Shown piece after piece: positions 1 to 7,098 of a stretch of 64,000 nucleotides of DNA. Where the stretch lies: positions 1 through 64,000 of the forward strand of contig JALHPF010000010.1 of assembly GCA_022842595.1 (NCBI GenBank), written 5' to 3'. The position numbers and the translations under genes were made by a program. How positions within the stretch are numbered: position 1 is the first letter of the stretch; each line of letters begins with the position of its first letter. This DNA comes from Rubrivivax sp. Its GTDB lineage: Bacteria; Pseudomonadota; Gammaproteobacteria; Burkholderiales; Burkholderiaceae_C. Under the pieces are notes generated by a model that saw nothing but the letters and a program-made list of their open reading frames with translations, made no database searches and had not been told where the DNA came from.

Positions 1-1
1 C

Positions 2-664
2 CTGGGCCACAACGTGCGCGCCGACCTGCGCGCGCTGCGCGCCGCGGTGCGCGCGCACGAGTCCACAGGCGGCGACTGGCGCGACGTCATCGGCGCGCTG
101 CGGCCGCACACGGTCGCCTGGTGGCGCCGGCTGGACACCCTGCAGCGCCGACGCTTCCTGGCGCGCCTGCAGCCCTACTGGGACGTGGCCCGCCACCGCT
201 GCGCACCGGCGGCGCATGCACGCTTCGAGTCGCTGCGCACGAACCAGCAGGTGCGCGTGCTGGCCGGCCGGCTGCTGGCGGTGACGGAGCAGGCGGACGG
301 CGTGAAGGTTGGCTGGCGCCCGCGCGGCGGACGCAGCGAACAGACGCTCGACGCCGCCGTGGTGATCAACTGCACCGGGCCTTCCGCCGACCTTCGACGC
401 ACACGCAACGCCCTGGTGCGCCAGCTGCTGGACGACGGCCTGATTCGCCCCGACGCGCTGGGCATCGGCGTCGACGTTTCCGACCAGGGCGACCTGCTCG
501 GCGCCGATGGCCAGCCTTCCAGCACGCTGCACTACGTCGGCCCACTGCTGCGCGCCCGCGACTGGGAAGCCACCGCCGTGCCCGAGCTTCGCGTGCACGC
601 CCAGCAACTGGCCGCGCGGCTGCTGGCGGCGCCGCCCGACCCGTCCACCGGCATCGTCCGATGA
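2..664 (+). CDS. FAD/NAD(P)-binding oxidoreductase, 3' part (5' end outside window)
   Basis: The frame is open from base 2, so the start lies left of the window; about 220 C-terminal residues are seen. The visible part resembles the C-terminal half of the YdhS-type FAD/NAD(P)-binding proteins (COG4529): a helical stretch rich in Trp and Arg, then VVINCTGPSADLRR, typical of the second part of a flavoprotein Rossmann fold, then LHYVGPLLRARDWEATAVPE near the end. The dinucleotide-binding GxGxxG motif would be upstream. The substrate is unknown. The stop overlaps the next start (ATGA at 661-664), which suggests translational coupling with the permease. The family call is fairly sure; function is not. 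Confidence 0.7.
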   Translation: MGHNVRADLRALRAAVRAHESTGGDWRDVIGALRPHTVAWWRRLDTLQRRRFLARLQPYWDVARHRCAPAAHARFESLRTNQQVRVLAGRLLAVTEQADGVKVGWRPRGGRSEQTLDAAVVINCTGPSADLRRTRNALVRQLLDDGLIRPDALGIGVDVSDQGDLLGADGQPSSTLHYVGPLLRARDWEATAVPELRVHAQQLAARLLAAPPDPSTGIVR

Positions 665-2400
665 CGGTCCAGCAAACGGTCGTCGTTCTCGGGCTGGTGC
701 TGCTGGCGGTCGAGCTCGTGCGCGGCAAGCGGTCGCCGGCGGCGCTGTTCGCCGGCCTGGCCTTTACCTTCGTGCTGCTCGGCTACGTCGGCCTGAACCC
801 CAGCCTGCAGCAGCTGACCAACCCCGGCCTGGTGACCGTGGTCGTCCTGCTGCTGCTGTCGGTGGTGCTGGACAAGAGCCGGCTGCTCGAACGCGTGGCC
901 GACCGGCTGGTGCAGGGGCCCTACCGGCTGGCGCTGCTGAAGCTGTACGGTGCGACCGCGCTGTACTCGGCCTTTCTCAACAACACCGCGGTGGTGGCGT
1001 CGCTGATGGGGCCGCTGCGCATGAGCCGGGCGCACGCACCGTCGCGGCTGCTGCTGCCGATGTGCTTCGCGGCGTCGCTGGGCGGCATCCTCACCCTCGT
1101 GGGCACCAGCACCAACCTGCTCGTCAACAGCCTGATGATCGGCGGCGGCATGCCAGCGCTGAAGATCTTCGACCTGTTCCCGGTCGGCATCTGCATCGTC
1201 GCCGCCTGCGGGCTGACGATGCTGCTGCTCTACCCCCGGCTGCTGCCGGCACAGCCGCCGGCCGACGACGCCGCCAGCGACTACTTCCTCGAAGCCTCCG
1301 TGCGCGCCGACTCCAGCCTCGTCGGCAGGACGGTGGAAACCGGCGGCCTGCGTCGGCTCGGCCACCTGTTCCTGGCCGAGGTGGTGCAGGACGGCCGCGT
1401 CATCGCCCCGGTCGACCCGGGCCACGTCATCCGCGCCGGCGACGTGCTGGTCTTCACCGGCGACCTGACGCGGCTGGACCTGCTGCTGCAGTTCGATGGC
1501 CTCGTCACCCGCGGCCAGCACTACCAGCTGCCGCTGGACAACCTGGTCGAGGTGGTGGTGGCGACCGAAAGCACGCTGGCCCGCAAGACGATCAAGGAAG
1601 TCGACTTCCGCTCGCGTTTCGACGCCGCCGTCATCGCCGTACGGCGCGGCAGCGAACGCCTGCGCGGGCCGCTGGCCGAGATGCCGCTGGAGGTCGGCGA
1701 CACGCTGGTGCTGGTGGTCGGACCCGACTTCGACAAGCGCAACAACCTGCAGCGCAACTTCGTGGTCGTGCGCCAGCACGAGGTGCAGAAATTCACCGAC
1801 GCACGCAAGGGCTGGATCAGCGCCGCGGCCTTTGCAGCCGTCATCCTGGTGTCGGCGCTGGGCTGGGTCGACTTCCTCATGGCCCTGATCGTGCTGCTGG
1901 TGGCCTTCCTGGTGCTGGGCTATGCCAAGTCGTCCGACCTGCGGCGGCAGATGCCGTATCAGATCATCACCATCATCGCCTCGTCGCTGGTGATCAGCGA
2001 CGTGATGGTGAAGTCGGGCACGGGCGAGCTGCTGGCCGCCGGGTTGCTGCTGGGCGCCAACCACTTCGGGCCGTATGGCGCCCTGGCCGCGTTGCTGCTG
2101 ATGACCTGGCTGCTGACCGAGCTAATGAGCAACAACGCGGCCGCCGCGCTGTGCTTTCCGGTGGCGGTGGGCATGGCCGCGCAACTGGGCCTGGACCCGA
2201 AGCCCTTCGTCATGGCAGTACTGTATGGCGCGAGCTGCAGCTTCCTGACGCCCTACGGCTACCAGACCAACCTGATGGTGATGTCGCCCGGCCGCTACGC
2301 GCTGCGCGACTACGTGCGCGCCGGCGCCCCGGTGGCCGCTGTCTTCCTGCTCGTGACACTGGTGGCCGTGCCGTGGGTCTTCCCGTTCAAGCCGGCATGA
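661..2400 (+). CDS. SLC13-type anion permease with two RCK_C (TrkA-C) domains
   Basis: This 579-residue inner-membrane protein belongs to the SLC13/ArsB-like divalent anion symporter group. It has hydrophobic segments from residue 3 onward, a first half-repeat signature FLNNTAVVASLMGP (about residues 103-116), and a second one, MSNNAAAALCFPVA, in the C-terminal half. Between the two membrane halves (about residues 205-360) lie two soluble TrkA-C-like domains, visible as the repeated pattern of a strongly hydrophobic GDVLVFTG and GDTLVLVVG strand. In the family these domains bind ligands and gate transport. The start is the ATG that overlaps the previous stop; an in-frame upstream extension only shadows the oxidoreductase gene. 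The transported anion cannot be read from the sequence; sulfate would suit the sulfotransferases in the window, but that is speculation. Confidence 0.8.
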   Translation: MTVQQTVVVLGLVLLAVELVRGKRSPAALFAGLAFTFVLLGYVGLNPSLQQLTNPGLVTVVVLLLLSVVLDKSRLLERVADRLVQGPYRLALLKLYGATALYSAFLNNTAVVASLMGPLRMSRAHAPSRLLLPMCFAASLGGILTLVGTSTNLLVNSLMIGGGMPALKIFDLFPVGICIVAACGLTMLLLYPRLLPAQPPADDAASDYFLEASVRADSSLVGRTVETGGLRRLGHLFLAEVVQDGRVIAPVDPGHVIRAGDVLVFTGDLTRLDLLLQFDGLVTRGQHYQLPLDNLVEVVVATESTLARKTIKEVDFRSRFDAAVIAVRRGSERLRGPLAEMPLEVGDTLVLVVGPDFDKRNNLQRNFVVVRQHEVQKFTDARKGWISAAAFAAVILVSALGWVDFLMALIVLLVAFLVLGYAKSSDLRRQMPYQIITIIASSLVISDVMVKSGTGELLAAGLLLGANHFGPYGALAALLLMTWLLTELMSNNAAAALCFPVAVGMAAQLGLDPKPFVMAVLYGASCSFLTPYGYQTNLMVMSPGRYALRDYVRAGAPVAAVFLLVTLVAVPWVFPFKPA

Positions 2401-3398
2401 GGCGGCTCTGCGCCGCGGTGCTGCTGGCCGCCGGCCTGATGGCCGGCGCGGCCGCGCAGACACCGGCGTCGCTGCTGCAGGTGGGGCCCGGTCGCGACAT
2501 CCAGACGCTGGCCGACGCCGCCCGCCGCGCCCGCGACGGCGACACCGTCGAGGTCGATGCCGGCACCTACCGGGGCGCCGCCGCGGTGGCGGTGTGGCAG
2601 CGCGACCGGCTCACCCTGCGGGCCGTGGGCGGCCGCGTGCGCCTGCTGGCCGACGGTGCCGCGGCCGAGGGCAAGGCCATCTGGGTGGTGCGCGGCGGGC
2701 AGGTGCAGGTGCAGGGCTTCGACTTCGAAGGCACACGCGTGGCCGCGCGCAACGGCGCCGGCATCCGCTTCGAGGCCGGCCGGCTGACGGTGCGCGACTG
2801 CCGCTTCGTCGACAACGAGATGGGGCTGCTCACCAGCAACGACCCAAGGGCCGAACTGACCGTGCAGAACAGTGAATTCGCACGCAACCAGCGGCCCGAC
2901 GGCCACAACCACCAGCTCTACGCCGGTAGCATCGGCAGGCTGACCGTGACCGACAGCCATCTGCACCACGGCACCACCGGCCACCTGCTGAAAAGCCGCG
3001 CGGCCGTGAGCCACATTTCCCGCAACCGCCTGGTCGACGGGCCCGAAGGCAGCGCCAGCTACGAGCTCGAATTCCCGAACGGCGGGGTCGCGGTGGTGCT
3101 GGACAACCTGATCCGACAAAGCCCGCGAACCCAGAACCCGATCATGATTTCCTATGGTGCCGAAGGCTACCGCTGGCCGGCCAACACGCTGGTGCTGGCG
3201 GGCAACACGCTCGTCGACGATCTGCCGCAAGCCGGCACCTGGCTGCGCGTGTTTCCCGGCGACGTGACGCTGAAGATCCTGGACAACCGGCTGGTGGGGG
3301 GCAGCAGCCCCGTGTTGCTGCCGACTGCGCCGTTAGCGCCATTAACGCCATTGACGCCGTTAACGCCGTCAGCGCCCCCGACGCCGCCCGCGCGATGA
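2397..3398 (+). CDS. Secreted right-handed beta-helix (pectate-lyase-like) protein
   Basis: This is a 333-residue protein with a Sec signal peptide (MRRLCAAVLLAAGLMAGAAA, then Q). The mature part starts with DIQTLADAARRARDGDTVEV, the usual opening of parallel beta-helix proteins, followed by short repeated strands with Asn/Asp ladders such as NEMGLLTSND and NRLVDG. Proteins of this fold bind or cleave polysaccharides, but I see no certain catalytic triad, so enzymatic activity is open. The C-terminus is a Pro/Leu/Thr tail encoded by a tandem 9-base repeat. The ATG overlaps the permease stop, and the stop overlaps the next start, so the gene sits inside a coupled four-gene chain ending with an asparagine-synthetase-like gene. 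Confidence 0.75.
   Translation: MRRLCAAVLLAAGLMAGAAAQTPASLLQVGPGRDIQTLADAARRARDGDTVEVDAGTYRGAAAVAVWQRDRLTLRAVGGRVRLLADGAAAEGKAIWVVRGGQVQVQGFDFEGTRVAARNGAGIRFEAGRLTVRDCRFVDNEMGLLTSNDPRAELTVQNSEFARNQRPDGHNHQLYAGSIGRLTVTDSHLHHGTTGHLLKSRAAVSHISRNRLVDGPEGSASYELEFPNGGVAVVLDNLIRQSPRTQNPIMISYGAEGYRWPANTLVLAGNTLVDDLPQAGTWLRVFPGDVTLKILDNRLVGGSSPVLLPTAPLAPLTPLTPLTPSAPPTPPAR
3328..3390 (+). repeat. Seven tandem 9-bp units at the 3' end of the beta-helix gene
   Basis: Units follow the pattern CGCC-RTTRA and then decay: CGCCGTTAG, CGCCATTAA, CGCCATTGA, CGCCGTTAA, CGCCGTCAG, CGCCCCCGA, CGCCGCCCG. They encode an A/T-P-L tripeptide tail just before the stop. A change in unit number would keep the frame, so tail length could vary between strains. 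Confidence 0.85.
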
Positions 3399-5071
3399 AC
3401 GCCAAAGCCGCCAACGTGCTGACGCTGGGTCAGCCGCGCTTCACCGAACCCCGCCTGGCCGAACTGGCCCGCGCACATGGCGACACCGCCGCCTGGCAGG
3501 CCGCGCTGGCCCAGGGCGGTGCCGATGGCATGGCGCGCGCCCTTGCCGCAGTGCAGGGCAGCTTCGCCGTCGGCCTGATCGACGCCGCGGGCCACGGCTT
3601 CGCAGCGGTGGACCGCTTCGCCGTGAACTCGCTGTGCTGGCGCGTGATCGACGGCCGGCTGCATGTGGCCGAACGTGCCGACGAGCTGGCGGCGCTGCCG
3701 CCGCGCGCTGAGGTCGACCCGCAGGCGGTGTTCGACTATCTGTACTTCCACGTGATCCCGTCGCCGCGCACCATCTACCAGGGCGTGCACCGGCTGCCGG
3801 CGGCGCACTACGCGCGCTTCGACAACGGCCGCCTGACGGTAGCGCCCTACTGGGTGCCGCGCTTCACCGAAACCGCACGCCCGGCCTTCGAACCACTGGC
3901 CGCAGAGTTCCGCAACCTGCTGCGCGACGCGGTGGCGGCGCAGCTGGACGGCAGCAAGCCGGCCTGCTTCCTGAGCGGCGGCACCGACAGTTCCACCGTC
4001 GCCGGCATGATCGGCGAGGCGGCTGGAACGCCCGCGGCCACCTATTCGATCGGCTTCGAGGCCGAGGGCTACGACGAGATGGCCTTCGCCCGCATCGCCG
4101 CCAAGCGCTTCGGCTGCGAGCACCACGAGTACTACGTGACGCCCGACGACCTGGTGCGCGGCATCCCCGGCGTGGCGGCGCACTACGACCAGCCCTTCGG
4201 CAATTCGTCGGTGCTGCCGGCCTTCTACTGCGCGCAGATGGCCCGGGCCGACGGCGTGAGCAAGCTGCTGGCCGGCGACGGCGGCGACGAGTTCTTCGGC
4301 GGCAACACGCGCTATGCCAAGCAGCGCATCTTCGGCTGGTACGACGGCGTTCCCGCGGCGCTGCGCCGGGGCCTGCTGGAACCCGTGCTGGAGCGCACGC
4401 CGCTGGGCGGCCTGCCGCTGGCCAGCAAGGGCCGCAGCTATGTCGAACAGGCCAAGGTGCCGCTGCCCGACCGCATGCAGATGTACAACCTGCTGCTACG
4501 CCTGGGTGTGGAGAACGTCTTCGAGCCCGACTTCCTGGCGCGCATCGACCCCGCCGACCCGCTGCGTGGCCAGCAGGCCGTGTGGCAGCAGGTGCCGGCG
4601 GCAAGCTCGCTGAACCGCATGCTGGCCTACGACTGGCGCTACACGCTGGCCGAGACCGACCTGCCGAAAGTCACCGGCAGCACCGCGCTGGCCGGCGTGG
4701 CGGTGGGGTTCCCGTTCCTGGAACAGGCGCTGGTCGACTTTTCACTGCGCCTGCCCACCGACCACAAGCTGAAGGGCCTGAAGTTGCGCTGGTTCTTCAA
4801 GGAAGCGCTGCGCGGCTTCCTGCCCGACGAGATCATCACCAAGAAGAAGCAGGGCTTCGGCCTGCCCTTCGGCGTGTGGGCCACGCGCCACGAAGGGCTG
4901 CGCGAATTCGCGCGCGATTCGCTGCTGTCGCTGGCCGGGCGCGGCATCGTGCGCGAGGCCTTCGTGCGCCAGCTGCTGGACGTGCACCTGGCCGCGCACC
5001 CGGGCTACTTCGGCGAGATGGTGTGGATCCTGATGATGCTGGAGCAGTGGTGGCGGCGGCAGGCGCGGTGA
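3395..5071 (+). CDS. Asparagine-synthetase-like protein lacking the glutaminase cysteine
   Basis: This 558-residue protein has the two-domain layout of class II asparagine synthetases. The C-terminal ATP-pyrophosphatase domain has the PP-loop LSGGTDSS (about residues 193-200), LAGDGGDEFFGG (about 292-303) and a conserved KKKQGFGLPFG near the end. The N-terminal domain is degenerate: it starts MNAKAANVLTLG instead of MCGI, so the nucleophilic Cys2 that hydrolyses glutamine is absent, although GSFAVGLID still matches the domain's G-F-A-F-W-D pattern. It may form amides from ammonia or another amine, or be non-catalytic. Targets in polysaccharide loci are usually uronic acids, which is inference here. 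The start overlaps the beta-helix stop (ATGA). No clear terminator was found in the 60 bases after it. Confidence 0.8.
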   Translation: MNAKAANVLTLGQPRFTEPRLAELARAHGDTAAWQAALAQGGADGMARALAAVQGSFAVGLIDAAGHGFAAVDRFAVNSLCWRVIDGRLHVAERADELAALPPRAEVDPQAVFDYLYFHVIPSPRTIYQGVHRLPAAHYARFDNGRLTVAPYWVPRFTETARPAFEPLAAEFRNLLRDAVAAQLDGSKPACFLSGGTDSSTVAGMIGEAAGTPAATYSIGFEAEGYDEMAFARIAAKRFGCEHHEYYVTPDDLVRGIPGVAAHYDQPFGNSSVLPAFYCAQMARADGVSKLLAGDGGDEFFGGNTRYAKQRIFGWYDGVPAALRRGLLEPVLERTPLGGLPLASKGRSYVEQAKVPLPDRMQMYNLLLRLGVENVFEPDFLARIDPADPLRGQQAVWQQVPAASSLNRMLAYDWRYTLAETDLPKVTGSTALAGVAVGFPFLEQALVDFSLRLPTDHKLKGLKLRWFFKEALRGFLPDEIITKKKQGFGLPFGVWATRHEGLREFARDSLLSLAGRGIVREAFVRQLLDVHLAAHPGYFGEMVWILMMLEQWWRRQAR

Positions 5072-5131
5072 CTGGCGTGCGCGCAAGGTCCTTGGGGCAT
5101 TGACCACTCACAACCGCGTTCCTGGCACGCG

Positions 5132-5260
5132 TCACTTCAGTCGACCGAGCCAGTAGTCGGGAGGCCGCCGACTGTCAGCCACTTTCTGGATGGCCTGGTA
5201 GTGCCCGGTCTGCCCAAGAAGCTCAGATCTGGCGAACTGGGTAAAGCGCACCTGCTTCAA
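5132..5260 (-). pseudogene. Internally deleted RelE/ParE-type toxin remnant
   Basis: Directly after the antitoxin, a frame starting at TTG (overlapping the antitoxin stop as TTGA) encodes 42 residues. The first half, KQVRFTQFARSELLGQTGHY, matches the usual N-terminus of RelE/ParE toxins (helix with A-R-x-E-L and H/Y-Y). The second half, RRPPDYWLGRL, matches their usual extreme C-terminus (R-R-P-x-Y-W). The central part, normally about 45-50 residues with the beta-sheet core and active site, is missing. The simplest reading is an in-frame internal deletion that inactivated the toxin. Family assignment rests on these two short motifs. Confidence 0.6.
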
Positions 5261-5487
5261 GGTGCTAGTCGTCTCGCTTCTGCGAAGACATCTTCTGCGG
5301 CGTGCGTCGCGATTTCGCCCTTTTCGTATGCCTCGACCCGCCGAACGATCTCGGCATCCCAGGCGGCTTCAATCTCTGACAGCGGCGGCTCGTGCAGAGA
5401 TTCGAGCAGCAACTCCACCAAACGCGAGCGATCTTCCGGCGCTAGCGCTCGGCCCCGGTCGGCGAGTTCGGCAACGATGTCAACCAT
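5257..5487 (-). CDS. Addiction-module antitoxin (RelB-like small helical protein)
   Basis: The product has 76 residues: an acidic helical protein with LAPEDRSRLVELLLESL, EAAWDAEIVRRVEAYEKGEI and a C-terminal EDVFAEARRLA. This is the standard pattern of the putative addiction module component family (about 75 residues), whose members neutralise a RelE/ParE toxin encoded just downstream. The ATG at 5485-5487 has a good ribosome site GGAGG six bases upstream (minus strand). The downstream partner is only a deletion remnant, so this antitoxin is probably an orphan. It may still repress its own promoter, which would lie in 5488-5588. Confidence 0.8.
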   Translation of the reverse strand: MVDIVAELADRGRALAPEDRSRLVELLLESLHEPPLSEIEAAWDAEIVRRVEAYEKGEIATHAAEDVFAEARRLAP

Positions 5488-5588
5488 GGTGTGCCTCCGT
5501 GTCGCCGGACATGATATCGAAGCGGGTTGCAAGGGGTGTCGCTGGCCGCCGTGCACCGCGCAGGCCAGCACGCGCCTTTCGCCGGCGG

Positions 5589-6011
5589 CTAACGGCCGCG
5601 CAGGTTGCGGATTTCCTGTGCCAGCATGTCCACGTTGGCCCGAAGCGGGCAGGCCGGATACTCTTTGATGCCGTCCACCGTGTACTTGATGTGCCCGTCG
5701 GCCACGCCGAGCCAGTAGGCGCGCTTGTTGGGGTCGGCCAGTGCCGACTTGGCCCGCTGCAGCGACAGCACACCGGGGCAGAAGTGGTTGAAGCGGCCGC
5801 CACAGCCGCCGGGCAGGTTGAATGCGGTCATGCCGGGCTTGGCCCACTTGGCGTCGAAAGACGCCCAGCAGTAGCGGGGCAGCTGCACGACTTCGATGTT
5901 CGTGGCCTTGAAGCCGGACAGGTCTTCCTGCGCCACCCCGGGCGCACTGGCGCCGGCGGCCACAGCCAGCACCGAAGCCCGCAACAGCCAGCCCTTGAAC
6001 GACGTGCGCAT
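5589..6011 (-). CDS. Small secreted protein with conserved cysteines, unknown function
   Basis: The product has 140 residues from ATG 6011, chosen because GAGGAAAAGC precedes it; ATG 6026 is an alternative. An N-terminal signal peptide (MRTSFKGWLLRASVLAVAAG...GVAQ) is followed by a compact domain with LPRYCWASFD, GGCGGRFNHFCPG and EYPACPL. The four cysteines could form two disulfide bonds in the periplasm. The YCW and N-H-x-C-P-G patterns recall uncharacterised proteins found near exosortase/PEP-CTERM loci (from memory, not searched). It is divergent from wzm. I cannot assign a role. Confidence 0.7.
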   Translation of the reverse strand: MRTSFKGWLLRASVLAVAAGASAPGVAQEDLSGFKATNIEVVQLPRYCWASFDAKWAKPGMTAFNLPGGCGGRFNHFCPGVLSLQRAKSALADPNKRAYWLGVADGHIKYTVDGIKEYPACPLRANVDMLAQEIRNLRGR

Positions 6012-6090
6012 GCTTTTCCTCAGCAAAGTGATGCAAACAAGTGTGCCAGACGGCGCCTGCGGTGCGCCAGGGCTTGTGGCGTGCCCAAGC

Positions 6091-6107
6091 CTGGCGGCTG
6101 GCTTGCA
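6091..6107 (+). promoter_or_regulatory. Candidate sigma-54 promoter for the wzm-wzt operon
   Basis: CTGGC-N7-TTGCA: the -24 GG and -12 GC are separated by exactly 10 bases, as RpoN promoters require. The -12 element is a perfect TTGCA; the -24 element keeps only TGGC of TGGCAC. Predicted transcription would begin near 6118, about 150 bases before wzm. The match was found by eye and chance matches are possible in GC-rich DNA. Confidence 0.35.
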
Positions 6108-6269
6108 GCCGCACCTACTGTGAAGTCACTCACGCCGCCCACTGGCGCTGGCAGGCTTGCTTGAGGACCTGCGCTGCTAGCATCGATGGGGCTGGGCACG
6201 AGGCTTGGCCGGCCTGTTTTTTGCAGCGGCCGCCCCGGGACTACCTGCCCCCCAACCCCACGCCCACCG

Positions 6270-7088
6270 ATGCTACGAGTTGCCCAGAACCTGTTCGACT
6301 ACCGGGAATTGCTGGCCACCCTGGCGTGGAAGAACATCGCCATCCGCTACAAGCAGGCCTACCTGGGCATTGCCTGGGCCGTCATCAAGCCGGTGACGCT
6401 GATGCTGATCTTCACGCTGGTGAAAAGCTTCGTGGGCATCGACAGCGGCAACATCCCGTACCCGGTGTTGATCTTCGCGGCGCTGCTGCCGTGGATCTTC
6501 TTCCAGGAATCGGCGTCGGAAGGCGTGGGCAGCGTGGTGGGTAATTCCGTCTTGATCAAGAAGATCTACTTCCCGCGCGAGATCTTCCCCATCACCGCCG
6601 TGCTGACCAAGCTGATCGAACTGGGCATCAGCTGCGTCATCCTGGCCGCGCTGATGGCCTGGTACGGCATCGTGCCCACCGCCACCATCCTTTGGGCGCC
6701 GCTGATCATCCTGTACACGGTGCTGGTGTCGCTGACCATCGCCTTTGCCGGGTCGGCCGTCAACGTCTACCACCGCGACATGGCACAGGCGCTGCCGGTG
6801 CTGCTGAGCCTGCTGATGTATGCGTCACCCGTCATCTACCCGCTGCAGCTGGTAAAGGACAAGCTGCTGGTGCAGCAGGCCGCCGGTGAATGGTCGAACA
6901 CGCTTTACACGCTGTACACCTTGAACCCGCTGGCCGGCATCATCGACGCCTTCCAGAACGTGGTGCTGCGCGGCACGCCGCCCGACCTGGGTGCCATGGT
7001 GCCCGGCGCGATTTTCATTGCCGTGCTGCTGCCGCTGTCGTACGCGTTTTTTAAGCGTGCCGAGAGCTATTTCGCCGACGTCATCTGA
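6270..7088 (+). CDS. wzm: ABC-2 type polysaccharide export permease (Wzm)
   Basis: This 272-residue inner-membrane permease of the Wzm/KpsM family pairs with the ATPase next to it to export a lipid-linked glycan. It opens with LFDYRELLATLAWKNIAIRY, the amphipathic N-terminal helix typical of Wzm, followed by about six hydrophobic segments including YLGIAWAVIKPVTLMLIF, ISCVILAALMAWYGIV and the C-terminal GAIFIAVLLPLSYAFFKRAE. The start at 6270 was chosen because family members begin close to this helix; an in-frame ATG at 6186 would add 28 low-complexity residues. No strong ribosome site precedes either. wzt follows after 10 bases. Confidence 0.9.
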   Translation: MLRVAQNLFDYRELLATLAWKNIAIRYKQAYLGIAWAVIKPVTLMLIFTLVKSFVGIDSGNIPYPVLIFAALLPWIFFQESASEGVGSVVGNSVLIKKIYFPREIFPITAVLTKLIELGISCVILAALMAWYGIVPTATILWAPLIILYTVLVSLTIAFAGSAVNVYHRDMAQALPVLLSLLMYASPVIYPLQLVKDKLLVQQAAGEWSNTLYTLYTLNPLAGIIDAFQNVVLRGTPPDLGAMVPGAIFIAVLLPLSYAFFKRAESYFADVI

Positions 7089-7098
7089 GCCTGAACCC

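Noticed and set aside
532-2064. Long open frame of about 510 codons antisense to the anion permease
   Set aside because: It mirrors codon bias of the GC-rich gene on the other strand; the translation is His/Gln/Arg-rich low complexity with no domain. The same applies to long antisense frames at 16775-18811, 17116-18456, 40193-42688 and 48993-51879.
5075-5130. GCGTGC...GCACGC inverted repeat after the first asparagine-synthetase-like gene
   Set aside because: Arms of 6 bases with a 44-base loop and no T-run are too weak for a terminator call.
6186-6269. Upstream ATG that would extend Wzm by 28 residues
   Set aside because: The added residues are Pro/Arg-rich and unlike the family; Wzm proteins start near the LFDYRELL helix.
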